Shown in pieces: positions 38,425-47,269 of a stretch of 64,000 nucleotides of DNA (its first letter is position 1; each line of letters opens with the position of its first letter). The DNA lies in contig NZ_CP071798.1 of the NCBI RefSeq assembly GCF_017498505.1, positions 4,203,501-4,267,500 on the forward strand, given 5' to 3'. Position numbers and translations under genes: made by a program. The stretch comes from Sporosarcina sp. Te-1. GTDB lineage: Bacteria > Bacillota > Bacilli > Bacillales_A > Planococcaceae. Below the pieces are notes generated by a model. The model ran no database searches. It was not told the DNA's origin and saw only the letters and a program-made list of their open reading frames with translations.

Positions 38425-39321
38425 ATGTTAAAAATAAAAAATGTGTCAATTTCTTATCAACATAAAATGGTTCTGGATCAGCTTGATTTCTCTGCAGCTA
38501 AAGGGGAAATCATTGGTGTGGCAGCACCGAACGGAACTGGCAAGACGACAATGTTCAATATTATCGCAAACTATGTAAAACCAGACGCAGGCCAAGTCAT
38601 TTTTGATGATAAATATTCCTATAAGAATGAGAAAGAAGAGCTATTGATCCATCGTCTTTTGGCAACTTTTCCTGACCAGAAGGATTTGTATGAGGAACTG
38701 TCTGGAATTGATCATATGAAATTGTATGCGAATATGTGGAAGGGTTCTGCAAAAAATGTACCTGCCATCGTGGAACGTTTGCAAATGGGCCATTACGTGA
38801 AACGGAAAGTAGGGACATATTCTCTAGGGATGAGACAGAGATTATGCTTTGCCATGATGATGGCTGCTGACACTTCCATCATGCTAATGGATGAAGTGAT
38901 GAATGGGCTCGACGTTACCAATGTAGCGCTTATTTCAGATTGTTTACTAGAAATGAAACAAAGGGAGAAGCTCATCTTTGTTGCTTCTCATTTATTAGAG
39001 AACCTGGACTTGTATGCGGATCGTGTCATTTTCTTGAAAGGGGGAAAAATAGTTCACGAGCAAAAGTTTACGGGAGAAAATGATGTGTATTTGAAAACAG
39101 ATATGGACGCTGAACAGTATAAAAAGTTAGTTACGGAGAATGTGCTTCCGAATGATCACATGTATATTGCCAAACGTCTGCTTTGTATCCCATTAAAAGG
39201 GATGGCGGCTGCAGATCAAACAAAATGGATTGAACGCATGCTAACTGATGAAAAAGAATTAGCTGTGGGTACATTGGGGACGGTGGAATACTATGAAAAA
39301 TATTACTCAGAATCCTTATAA
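38425..39321 (+). CDS. ABC transporter ATP-binding protein
   Basis: 298 residues from ATG 38425, with GAAGGTGG 10 bp upstream; the TTG at 38416 is too near that site. Walker A is degenerate-looking but functional (APNGTGKTT), signature SLGMRQR replaces LSGGQ, Walker B is IMLMDEVMNG, and the switch His is in ASHLLEN. A C-terminal extension of about 90 residues lacks a recognised domain. Energises the two upstream permeases. Confidence 0.9.
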   Translation: MLKIKNVSISYQHKMVLDQLDFSAAKGEIIGVAAPNGTGKTTMFNIIANYVKPDAGQVIFDDKYSYKNEKEELLIHRLLATFPDQKDLYEELSGIDHMKLYANMWKGSAKNVPAIVERLQMGHYVKRKVGTYSLGMRQRLCFAMMMAADTSIMLMDEVMNGLDVTNVALISDCLLEMKQREKLIFVASHLLENLDLYADRVIFLKGGKIVHEQKFTGENDVYLKTDMDAEQYKKLVTENVLPNDHMYIAKRLLCIPLKGMAAADQTKWIERMLTDEKELAVGTLGTVEYYEKYYSESL

Positions 39322-40009
39322 TTTCCGTTTCAAATTTGTTTTATTTCCCGTGTTACTATTGGGAATCGCTTTTCTAACCGGCTGCAATCAAATGCAGAAA
39401 GCAAAGACAGAAGAAGTAATTCAGTATGAAAAAAATTATGAAATTATTGGGTTAGAAAAAGAAGAAATGCTTGGAGAGGTAAATCCGGCTATCGTAGCAA
39501 CTGTAGATCGATCGACAGCTAATTTACAACCGGTTCATGGTTCAATCTATTATCACAAAGGGGAAAAAATCCATGTGCCATCAGGCAGGTATCAAATTAC
39601 AGGAACCCCGGCAGGTAACATAATTATTTATGATGAAAATGATGAATTGATCCTTCGAGAGCTGGTCGGGTATGTAGCAGGGGTTTATTCCTTAACACTT
39701 GACATTGATGAAACACATGGTATTTATATAGACGGAGGGTATACCGACTATACTATTATGCCGGTTGAAACAGAAAAGTCTGTGGATTTGTCAGCTGGAT
39801 TATGGAAAGTTGGTCTTGACATTGAGCCAGGCACTTATACAATTACAACAGAGGTGGATTTCGGATATCTTCATATAATTGAAGAAAATAAGGAACCGAT
39901 CGTCTATGAGGTTATTAGTGGAGAACATGTTGGGGGAACAGTCCAACTGAAGGAAGGACAAACAATCCGCATCACAAAGACATCTATGGTTCATTTTGAG
40001 AAAAAGTAG
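39293..40009 (+). CDS. Lipoprotein with two beta-domain repeats
   Basis: 238 residues; signal peptide with lipobox FLTGC (Cys near residue 31). The mature part has two similar beta-rich segments, each with a G-x-Y-x-I-T turn: VPSGRYQITGTP and IEPGTYTITTEV, the latter in the AGLWKVGLDIEPGTY pattern seen in many small extracytoplasmic domains. Starts inside the ATPase gene (29-bp overlap). Probably an accessory of the exporter, perhaps for immunity or substrate capture; not established. Confidence 0.75.
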   Translation: MKNITQNPYNFRFKFVLFPVLLLGIAFLTGCNQMQKAKTEEVIQYEKNYEIIGLEKEEMLGEVNPAIVATVDRSTANLQPVHGSIYYHKGEKIHVPSGRYQITGTPAGNIIIYDENDELILRELVGYVAGVYSLTLDIDETHGIYIDGGYTDYTIMPVETEKSVDLSAGLWKVGLDIEPGTYTITTEVDFGYLHIIEENKEPIVYEVISGEHVGGTVQLKEGQTIRITKTSMVHFEKK

Positions 40010-40033
40010 ACTAATCCGGACAGGAGAGGTTAT

Positions 40034-40873
40034 GTGGAATCAATAATCAAATTGCAAAATATCTCCTTGAGAAAAGGAACAAACGAGATACTTTCGAATA
40101 TCAGTTTAACGATGATGCCAGGCGAGCATTGGGCTATTTTAGGCTTGAATGGCTCAGGGAAGACATCATTGTTAAATATCATTGCAGCACATCATTTTCC
40201 AACTGAAGGAGCAGTCGAGATTCTAGGGAACTGTTTCGGGAAGACCAACTTGCCGGAATTGAGAAAGCAAATAGGCTTCGTCAGCAGTTCTCTCGAACGG
40301 TTTTCTCAAATGTTTATAAATGAAACGGTCGAACGGGTTGTCGTAAGCGGCAAATATGCAAGTTTTGGCCTTTATGAAAAGACATCTAAGGAAGACTGGG
40401 ACAGGGCTGAAGAATTGTTGCATGACTTCCGTCTGGCGTACTTGAAAGGCAAGAAGATCAGTCTGCTGTCCGAAGGGGAGAAACGGCGTGTTTTTATTGC
40501 CCGTGCCTTAATGAGTGAACCTTCGCTGCTTATTTTGGACGAGCCGTGTTCCGGTCTGGATATTCTATCGAGAGAACAATTTTTGCATTCATTACATACG
40601 GTTGCCAAAACAAATTGTCACTTAGTGTATGTGACCCATCATGTAGAAGAAATTATAGAAGACATTACACATGTTCTGCTTATTAGAAATGGACAAGTAG
40701 TTGCGGCTGGGCCAAAACAGGATGTCATCATCGACGAATTTTTGACAAAGACGTATTCTGTTCCGGTGAAAGTACAATGGGAAGGTAGTCGTCCGTATCT
40801 TCATGTCGATCAAACAACAGTACTTCGGCAAATTGATGCGGAGAAAGAGGGAATGGTTACAAGTGCTCTTTAA
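40034..40873 (+). CDS. ABC ATP-binding protein, YlmA-like
   Basis: 279 residues, GTG start with AGGAGAGG upstream. Walker A GLNGSGKTS, signature LLSEGEKRR, Walker B LLILDEPCSGLD, and switch His in VTHHVEE. It resembles YlmA/ModF-type stand-alone ATPases rather than the upstream exporter ATPase. No membrane partner of its own is seen, so it may be a regulatory or translation-associated ATPase, or share the permeases upstream. Confidence 0.82.
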   Translation: MESIIKLQNISLRKGTNEILSNISLTMMPGEHWAILGLNGSGKTSLLNIIAAHHFPTEGAVEILGNCFGKTNLPELRKQIGFVSSSLERFSQMFINETVERVVVSGKYASFGLYEKTSKEDWDRAEELLHDFRLAYLKGKKISLLSEGEKRRVFIARALMSEPSLLILDEPCSGLDILSREQFLHSLHTVAKTNCHLVYVTHHVEEIIEDITHVLLIRNGQVVAAGPKQDVIIDEFLTKTYSVPVKVQWEGSRPYLHVDQTTVLRQIDAEKEGMVTSAL

Positions 40874-40886
40874 AGGAGCGCTTTTT
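40862..40886 (+). terminator. Terminator overlapping stop of YlmA-like gene
   Basis: AGTGCTCT / GGAGCGCT stem (two G-U pairs) with the stop codon in its loop, then TTTTT. The 154 bp after it, up to the SLC13 start, hold no gene I can support. Confidence 0.7.
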
Positions 40887-41040
40887 ATTTGGATGTACTA
40901 CAATCGTAAGTAGATAAAATAATTCAGAAGTAACAGGGAGTGATCCGTGCTATGCCTTGTCACCTTGAAATATAGGTAGAACGGAAGTAGCATTCGTTTG
41001 GTAAGTCATCTTGTGGATAACAGAAAGGAACAGGATAGTT

Positions 41041-42885
41041 TTGCAGCTCACGTTGACATTTCTCATTTTAGGTATTACCGTCATCCTCTTTATGACGAAC
41101 CGGTTGCGTTCGGATTTGGTAGCGGTCCTTGCGCTTCTAGCCATGGTGCTGACAGGCATCCTTTCGCCGGCAGAAGCATTGACCGGCTTTTCCAATACCG
41201 TCGTCATCATGATCGCCGGGCTTTTCATAATTGGAGCCGGGATTTTACGGACGGGGCTTGCTCAAATGGCAGGTTCCCTTTTACTTCGTTATTCAGGTGA
41301 AAGTGAAAAGAGGCTCTTTGTATTGCTATTGCTCATAGTGGCGGCTGTCGGTGCGTTTATGAGCAATACAGGGACTGTGGCATTAATGATGCCGATTGTG
41401 GTGAGCATTGCCATTAGCATTCAAAGCAGTCCGTCCAAATATTTGATTCCGTTGTCGTACATGGCTAGCTTCTCAGGGCTCTTGACGTTGATTGCTTCGC
41501 CTCCCAATTTGATTATTAGTCAAATGCTTGTGGATAATGGATTTGAAAAACTGGGCTTCTTTCAGATCACGCCAATCGGCATTGTTGGCGTTGTCGTTGG
41601 ATTGATCTACATGTTTCTCATTCGTAATACTTTATTGCCTGCCGGCCAAACAAGCGGTTCGGGTGCATCTCAGCATAAGCTTTCACCAAAGCAGCTGGCA
41701 ATCGATTATGAACTGGGAGGCAATTTATTCAAATTGAAAGTGCCAGCACATTCAGATCTTGCGGGTAAACGGCTGGCACAGTTGAAGATTCCAGCTTCCT
41801 TTCATTTATGTGTGCTGAAAATCAGCAGGAAGTCGATGGAAAGCATGAAATTATTACCGATGACGTATCAGGAGATGGCAGGTCCGGATAGTATGGTCCA
41901 GCCGAAAGACCGTCTCTATGTGCAAGGTTCTTTAACGAACGTCGAAAAGTTTGTCGCTGCGTACGGGCTGGAAATTGAAGAGGAGGAGCCGGAAGCTTCT
42001 GAACTGATTTCCAAACAGTTTGGCATCGCTGAAGTGTTATTGACGCCTCATTCCAGTTTCATTAACGAAACGATCCGCGGCATCGGGTTTCGGGAGAAAT
42101 ACAATGTCAATATTATCGGCTTGAACCGGCAGGGTGATTATGTGGCCCGTGATATGACGAAGCAACGCTTGCGTTTCGGGGATTCACTGCTGATCCAAGG
42201 AGCTTGGGACTCCATTGAGTTGCTGGCCAAGGAAACGAAGGATGTCGTTGTCATTGGTCAGCCGAAGGAACATGCCGGGGTGGCAGCGGCTAGCGGAAAG
42301 GCATTGATCGCCGGAGCTATTATGATTCTTGTTGTCGGATTGATGATCTTGGAATTATTCCCTGCTGTCATTTCGGTTTTGATTGGCGCAGTTCTCATGA
42401 TTGTGACCGGATGCGTCCGCAATATGGATGATGCGTACGGACAGATCAACTGGGAAAGCATCGTTCTGATTGCAGCGATGCTGCCGATGGCGACCGCGCT
42501 AGAAAAGTCGGGCGGCATGGTGATGCTGGCGGAAGGGATAGTGAATTTGCTTGGCCCGATTGGTCCGGTTGGCGTGTTAGGGGGAATTTTCCTTCTGACT
42601 ATGCTCTTTGGCCAGTTTATTAGCAACACGGCAACGGCGGTATTATTTGCACCAATCGGATTAAGTGCTGCGCTTAGCATGGGGGTCAGTCCCTATCCAT
42701 ACTTGATCGCTGTTGCTGTCGGTGCGAGCATGGCCTTTTCGACTCCGGTCGCATCGCCGACCAATGCACTTGTCATGACGGCGGGCAATTATCGTTTCAA
42801 AGACTTCGTCAGGGCGGGTATCCCGCTGCAAATTATCATGTTTATCGTCATGATGATTGCCATACCGCTTTTCTTTCCGCTATGA
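41041..42885 (+). CDS. SLC13-family permease with TrkA-C domains
   Basis: 614 residues from TTG 41041, which has AAAGGAACAGG upstream; the in-frame GTG at 41011 lacks a ribosome site. Two blocks of about six hydrophobic spans flank a cytosolic section (about residues 215-400) with two RCK-C/TrkA-C domains, as in the YfbS/sulfate-like group of the divalent anion:sodium symporters. SNTGTVALMMPI and SNTATAVLFAPIG are the paired re-entrant motifs. Substrate probably sulfate, another oxyanion or a dicarboxylate. Confidence 0.87.
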   Translation: MQLTLTFLILGITVILFMTNRLRSDLVAVLALLAMVLTGILSPAEALTGFSNTVVIMIAGLFIIGAGILRTGLAQMAGSLLLRYSGESEKRLFVLLLLIVAAVGAFMSNTGTVALMMPIVVSIAISIQSSPSKYLIPLSYMASFSGLLTLIASPPNLIISQMLVDNGFEKLGFFQITPIGIVGVVVGLIYMFLIRNTLLPAGQTSGSGASQHKLSPKQLAIDYELGGNLFKLKVPAHSDLAGKRLAQLKIPASFHLCVLKISRKSMESMKLLPMTYQEMAGPDSMVQPKDRLYVQGSLTNVEKFVAAYGLEIEEEEPEASELISKQFGIAEVLLTPHSSFINETIRGIGFREKYNVNIIGLNRQGDYVARDMTKQRLRFGDSLLIQGAWDSIELLAKETKDVVVIGQPKEHAGVAAASGKALIAGAIMILVVGLMILELFPAVISVLIGAVLMIVTGCVRNMDDAYGQINWESIVLIAAMLPMATALEKSGGMVMLAEGIVNLLGPIGPVGVLGGIFLLTMLFGQFISNTATAVLFAPIGLSAALSMGVSPYPYLIAVAVGASMAFSTPVASPTNALVMTAGNYRFKDFVRAGIPLQIIMFIVMMIAIPLFFPL

Positions 42886-42913
42886 TGAATAAAATACGAA
42901 AGGAGTGGCTCAA

Positions 42914-43330
42914 GTGGCAGTCGATATCTATTTGACGTTCAATGGCAATTGTCGGGAAGCAATCGAATTTTATTCCGAGGTTTTCAAGACAGAACAACCG
43001 CAAGTGATGACTTTTGGAGAAGCCCCGCCGAATCCCGAATATCCATTGCCGGAAGATGCGAAAGACTTGATCATGCACGGAAGATTGAAGATTAACGGAA
43101 GTACCGTCATGTTTTCAGACACCTTTCCAGGATCGAAAGTGATGGAAGGCACGAATATCAGCTTAGCCATCGTCAGTAATGACAGGGATGCCATTCAAGA
43201 GTCCTTTGAAAAGCTGAAGCAAGGCGGAACGGTAAAGATGGAACTCCAGGAGACTTTCTTCAGCAAATGCTACGGGAGTGTCAGGGATCGTTTCGGTATC
43301 GAGTGGCAGTTAAGCTACGAAGAACAATAG
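42914..43330 (+). CDS. VOC-family (PhnB-like) protein
   Basis: 138 residues from GTG 42914, preferred to GTG 42905 which overlaps the AAAGGAG ribosome site. Vicinal-oxygen-chelate fold of the PhnB/YonS type: FNGNCREAIEFYSEVF at the start and DRFGIEWQLSY at the end. Substrate unknown. The SLC13 gene is 28 bp upstream. Confidence 0.85.
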   Translation: MAVDIYLTFNGNCREAIEFYSEVFKTEQPQVMTFGEAPPNPEYPLPEDAKDLIMHGRLKINGSTVMFSDTFPGSKVMEGTNISLAIVSNDRDAIQESFEKLKQGGTVKMELQETFFSKCYGSVRDRFGIEWQLSYEEQ

Positions 43331-43331
43331 G

Positions 43332-43372
43332 AAAACGGGCGGCGCAATTCCTTGCGCTTCGCCCGTTTTTTA
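43332..43372. terminator. Bidirectional terminator
   Basis: AAAACGGGCG...GCGC / GCGC...CGCCCGTTTTTT, between the convergent VOC and yitT genes. Confidence 0.85.
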
Positions 43373-44233
43373 ATGGATTGCGGATTTAAACGTCGCCCCA
43401 TGCGTTTCTTGTGTGTTCATAATCGTGACGAAGGCGGTCGGATCGACATCACGTACAATTTGTTTCAGTTTGGAGATCTCCAATCTGGTTACGACGACAT
43501 AAATGACATCCTTTTCGTTATCACTAATTCCGCCTTTTCCATGCAGTTTTGTTACGCTGCGTCCCAGCCTCTCTACAATCGCATCACTTAAATCCTCATA
43601 TTCGTCGGAAACAATGATGATCGCTTTTGTTTCATCCAAGCCTTGAATGACCATATCGATCATCTTCGAAGCAATATAGTAAGTTAAAATGGAGTACATC
43701 GCTTTTTCCCAAGTCAAGACGAAACCGGCCCAACCGAAAATGAAAACATTCAGGAACATGACAAATTCTCCTACCGAGAACGGTATGCGTCTTGTCAATA
43801 AAATGCCGAGTATTTCAGTTCCATCCAGCGCACCGCCATTTCGTATGACTAAGCCTACCCCCGCCCCGAGGATTAAGCCGCCAAATACAGTTGCCAGCAA
43901 CGGATCGGTTACAAACGGGCCAACGGATTTTAGCGGAAATTCAATGATTGCCAATAAGGCAATGGCGAGTACCGATGAAATGAAGAAGCTTTTACCGATA
44001 TGTTTAAATCCGAAAAATAGAAAAGGTAAGTTGATGAGGAGGATCAAAATACCGAAGGGAATGCCGGTGATGATATTTAACAAAAGAGAAATCCCGATGA
44101 TGCCGCCATCGATGACGGAATTTGGTATAAGGAATAGTTCCAATGCAACCGCCGCTAACGTAGCACCGATCGCAATCAGTACATACCTCTTCAACTGGTC
44201 ACTAAACTTTTCTTTTTTATGCTCCCTTTTCAT
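43370..44233 (-). CDS. YitT-family membrane protein
   Basis: 287 residues: DUF161/YitT membrane repeats with about five to six spans ([11 protein letters not shown] and [19 protein letters not shown] are the family blocks) followed by a C-terminal cytosolic DUF2179 domain of about 80 residues ([18 protein letters not shown]). ATG 44233 with AAAGGAGC upstream. Function unknown. A cre box lies in its promoter region. Confidence 0.87.
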   Translation of the reverse strand: MKREHKKEKFSDQLKRYVLIAIGATLAAVALELFLIPNSVIDGGIIGISLLLNIITGIPFGILILLINLPFLFFGFKHIGKSFFISSVLAIALLAIIEFPLKSVGPFVTDPLLATVFGGLILGAGVGLVIRNGGALDGTEILGILLTRRIPFSVGEFVMFLNVFIFGWAGFVLTWEKAMYSILTYYIASKMIDMVIQGLDETKAIIIVSDEYEDLSDAIVERLGRSVTKLHGKGGISDNEKDVIYVVVTRLEISKLKQIVRDVDPTAFVTIMNTQETHGATFKSAIH

Positions 44234-44309
44234 GAATGGATACAGCTCCTTTAGACGTCAGGATATACGGTTTTTCATGTAGAAAAAATTCGTATTCTTA
44301 CTATAACAT

Positions 44310-44323
44310 TGAAATCGCTTTCA
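44310..44323. promoter_or_regulatory. Candidate CcpA cre box
   Basis: TGAAATCGCTTTCA matches the cre consensus TGWAANCGNTNWCA at every fixed position and on both strands. It lies between yitT and the NhaC gene: just upstream of the NhaC -35 and within the likely yitT promoter, so it could repress yitT or activate NhaC. Confidence 0.7.
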
Positions 44324-44331
44324 ATAAAATA

Positions 44332-44360
44332 TTGACAACTTGCTAATAAAAATATAATAT
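44332..44360 (+). promoter_or_regulatory. Promoter of the NhaC-type gene
   Basis: TTGACA (44332-44337) with TAATAT at 44355-44360 (17-bp spacer), or TATAAT at 44353 with 15 bp. The direct-repeat operator follows 10 bp later. Confidence 0.65.
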
Positions 44361-44370
44361 TCTATTATTA

Positions 44371-44387
44371 ACGACTATATAACGACA
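44371..44387 (+). promoter_or_regulatory. Direct-repeat operator, site 1
   Basis: ACGACTATATAACGACA: two ACGAC half-sites 11 bp apart, just after the NhaC promoter. The same motif with two changes is at 47204-47220, beside the regulator gene. Confidence 0.6.
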
Positions 44388-44427
44388 TTTTGGAATTATT
44401 GAACAACTTAGAGTAGGGGGAAAGAAT

Positions 44428-45888
44428 TTGGATAAGAAAAAAGATAAGAAAATCGGCTTTTTAATGGCCATCTTGCCACTCTTTATCATGATCATCGTTA
44501 TGCTCGTAACAGTGGTCAAATTGGAGCAGGGACCTCATATGCCTCTCATTGTGGGGACGACAGTGGCAGCTCTTGTTGCATGGCGCGCCGGCTACAGCTG
44601 GAAAGAGATTGAGGAAATGATGTACAAGGGTATCCGTTTGGCGTTGCCTGCGGTTGTCATCATTATGCTCGTTGGCCTTACAATCGGCGCTTGGATGGGC
44701 GGCGGTATTGTTGCTACCATGATTTATTATGGGCTGCAGATTATTTCGCCTTCGTGGTTTCTTGTTGCGATCGCCATCATTTGCGCCATCGTTTCTTTAG
44801 CCATCGGCAGCTCCTGGTCTACTATGGGAACAATCGGGGTTGCGGGGATGGGAATCGGCATGAGCATGGGAATACCGGCAGGCATGGTCGCCGGGGCCAT
44901 CATCTCAGGAGCGTATTTCGGGGATAAAATGTCACCCCTTTCAGATACAACCAACTTGTCATCGGGTTTAACAGGCACGGATTTGTTTGACCATATCAAG
45001 CATATGATGTATACGACCATACCAGGTTTACTCATCGCATTAGGCGTTTATGGCTTCATTGGAAGACGGTTTGCCGATGGAAATATGAAGTTGGAGGAGA
45101 TCGCCCAAACGGCAAGTGTATTAAAAGAAAGTTTTCTCATCTCCCCTTGGTTATTGCTCGTCCCATTGGCTGTTATTGTTCTCGTGGCGGCTAAAGTACC
45201 TGCCGTTCCCGCGTTGCTTATCGGAATTATTTTAGGTTTCATGTCTCATATATTCATTCAAGGAGGTACGGTCGCGAGCGCGTTAGGTGCTTTGCAAAGC
45301 GGGTTCTCCATTGAAACTGGCAATACGATGGTGGACAACCTTTTTAATGGCGGCGGTTTGGATAGTATGATGTACACCGTCTCCATGACCATTGTAGCGA
45401 TGACTTTTGGGGGAATCCTCGAGTATTCGGGTATGTTGCAAGCGATCATGAACCAATTATTGAAAGTGATCAAATCGACGTTCACCCTCATTTCATCTAC
45501 GATTGCTGCTTGTATCTTGACCAATGCGACTTGTTCGGAACAATATATTTCGATTGTTGTTCCATCAAGGATGTTTACTAAGGTATACAAGGATAAAGGA
45601 CTTCATTCCAAAAACCTATCAAGGGCATTGGAGGATGGAGGAACGCTTACTTCTGTATTCATACCATGGAATACATGTGGCGTTTTCATCTTGGGGACGC
45701 TCGGTGTAGGTGTCGTGGAATATGGGCCTTACGCCATCTTAAACTACGCAGTTCCGATTCTGTCGATCATCTTCGCAGCTACCGGTTTCTCCATCGTTAA
45801 AATGACGAAGGAAGAAATAGAGAAAGCAAAACAGGCGGAAGCAGATACAGCAGCGGAGGAAGAGAAAGAACTGCAATTGGAAAGTTGA
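44428..45888 (+). CDS. NhaC-family Na+/H+ antiporter-type transporter
   Basis: 486 residues, TTG start with TAGGGGGAAAG upstream, about 11 to 12 hydrophobic spans and the family block GAYFGDKMSPLSDTTNLSSG. NhaC members include Na+/H+ antiporters and malate/lactate-type exchangers such as MleN, so the cargo may be an organic acid or amino acid used by the downstream enzyme rather than protons alone. Acidic C-terminal tail. Shares an operator motif with the regulator/enzyme promoter 2.8 kb away. Confidence 0.88.
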   Translation: MDKKKDKKIGFLMAILPLFIMIIVMLVTVVKLEQGPHMPLIVGTTVAALVAWRAGYSWKEIEEMMYKGIRLALPAVVIIMLVGLTIGAWMGGGIVATMIYYGLQIISPSWFLVAIAIICAIVSLAIGSSWSTMGTIGVAGMGIGMSMGIPAGMVAGAIISGAYFGDKMSPLSDTTNLSSGLTGTDLFDHIKHMMYTTIPGLLIALGVYGFIGRRFADGNMKLEEIAQTASVLKESFLISPWLLLVPLAVIVLVAAKVPAVPALLIGIILGFMSHIFIQGGTVASALGALQSGFSIETGNTMVDNLFNGGGLDSMMYTVSMTIVAMTFGGILEYSGMLQAIMNQLLKVIKSTFTLISSTIAACILTNATCSEQYISIVVPSRMFTKVYKDKGLHSKNLSRALEDGGTLTSVFIPWNTCGVFILGTLGVGVVEYGPYAILNYAVPILSIIFAATGFSIVKMTKEEIEKAKQAEADTAAEEEKELQLES

Positions 45889-45910
45889 GTCAAGATAACA
45901 GGGATAACAA

Positions 45911-45945
45911 AAAGAGGAAAGTCCGCTAAGGACTTTCCTCTTTAC
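45911..45945. terminator. Bidirectional terminator
   Basis: AAAGAGGAAAGTCC / GGACTTTCCTCTTT hairpin between the convergent NhaC and regulator genes. Confidence 0.85.
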
Positions 45946-47183
45946 AATAATGGGAAATTCAATTCATATAACGTTCGTGGACGTCCTTGCTTGTAGGTCA
46001 TCTCCTCGCCGGCGATCCGAATATATCCGCACTCGCTCATCTTTTTAATAATCCGTTCTGCTGTGCGTCTCGTCACATTCATATAGGTCGCTAGGTCATT
46101 GGCCGAAAATTGCTTGGAATGACGGAACTTGCCGAACTGAATGATTTTCGAAATATTGGATGGACTTAATTTTGTTCTATCAGCTATTTTAAGCATAGCC
46201 GGATTCTTTAGTTGCATATCGATTATGCTGTCTGTTTTTTGAGGAAGGGGCCCCCGCAACTGTTTAAAACCATCCAATACATAAAATTGATCAGGATGGT
46301 TACTGAGAGATAACGCCTGCTCTGCATGTTGGGATGCCTCGACTGTCGACTCCCCGGCTCCGAATGCCAAATGAGCTTTGGTGGAGAGTTTTTGAAAGAG
46401 CTTCTGAAAGGAGGCAGTCCCCACAATCTTTTCTATGTTTCCCAGGGTAGTAAAAACGCTATGTCCATTTTCCGAGCCGGCTGCATGTCCATGAAGCATG
46501 TTAGCTAATTGGCTCACTTCATCATCTGCTGAATCGCCAGTCGATAAGGGACGGATCAAACCGACCGCGATTTGGGAAGACTTGCTGCGTGAGTAGAGGG
46601 CTTTCTGCTTTGCCTCTTCGATGGTGTGCAAGATATTGCTTTCTGGGTCAATCATTTTCATGGCAGGTACTTGATATTCAACAAGACGTTCATAGACAGC
46701 ATGGATACTTGTCACACCAATCACAGTTTTCCCGTCTCGGTAAAGGGCAGCATGAAAGTCTGTAATGGGGTCTATGGATTCGAGAGGGTTTATTGGATAA
46801 ATAAAGGGACCCTCCACGGAATGACTCAAGTCATTCAATACGTGCCTCATATGGATCGGATCTCGAATATCGATTGAAATAGCGTTCGGATGGATGTGTC
46901 TTGTTGTGGAAAGGAAAAGAAGAGTCATAGCAATCGCTGTTTCGTCTTGCTTCAAATAAACCGAGGGAATCTGCAGTTTCTCCAGTTCATCCAGCGCAAA
47001 TTGATAAGGCAAGGAGCCTGAAAAAAGAATCGCATCACAAGGGGTTACCGTGGCGACAATTCCTCTTGCTTCTTTTGGATGTTGATATATATACGGATTA
47101 AGGGATATATCCGAATGCGGGTCGAGCAGTCCGGCAGCCCGCTGACAAAAATCCTCCGATCCGATCATAGCAATTTTTATCAT
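45942..47183 (-). CDS. HTH transcriptional regulator of the NhaC/enolase-superfamily locus
   Basis: 413 residues. The N-terminal ~130 residues look like a Rossmann-type sensor with alternating strands, the middle section resembles a degenerate GGDEF-like domain (GVTSIHAVYERL, AHLAFGAGESTVEAS), and the last ~75 residues form a winged helix (SANDLATYMNVTRRTAERIIKKM) ending in a YKQGRPRTLYEL wing. I do not recognise a named family. ATG 47183 with AGGAGG upstream. It is divergent from the enzyme gene and next to operator site 2, which suggests it controls both units. Confidence 0.75.
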   Translation of the reverse strand: MIKIAMIGSEDFCQRAAGLLDPHSDISLNPYIYQHPKEARGIVATVTPCDAILFSGSLPYQFALDELEKLQIPSVYLKQDETAIAMTLLFLSTTRHIHPNAISIDIRDPIHMRHVLNDLSHSVEGPFIYPINPLESIDPITDFHAALYRDGKTVIGVTSIHAVYERLVEYQVPAMKMIDPESNILHTIEEAKQKALYSRSKSSQIAVGLIRPLSTGDSADDEVSQLANMLHGHAAGSENGHSVFTTLGNIEKIVGTASFQKLFQKLSTKAHLAFGAGESTVEASQHAEQALSLSNHPDQFYVLDGFKQLRGPLPQKTDSIIDMQLKNPAMLKIADRTKLSPSNISKIIQFGKFRHSKQFSANDLATYMNVTRRTAERIIKKMSECGYIRIAGEEMTYKQGRPRTLYELNFPLL

Positions 47184-47203
47184 AAAATCCTCCTGAATAT
47201 ATA

Positions 47204-47220
47204 GCGACTATTTAACGACA
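47204..47220 (+). promoter_or_regulatory. Direct-repeat operator, site 2
   Basis: GCGACTATTTAACGACA, 15 of 17 positions identical to site 1, in the 86-bp divergent gap between the regulator and the enzyme gene. Confidence 0.6.
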
Positions 47221-47269
47221 ATGATACAATATTTTATAAAGAAAAGCGAATTAGAAAGGAAAATATTTC

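Noticed and set aside
40889-41040. Possible riboswitch before the SLC13 gene
   Set aside because: Some pairing is possible, but no known aptamer core could be matched by eye.
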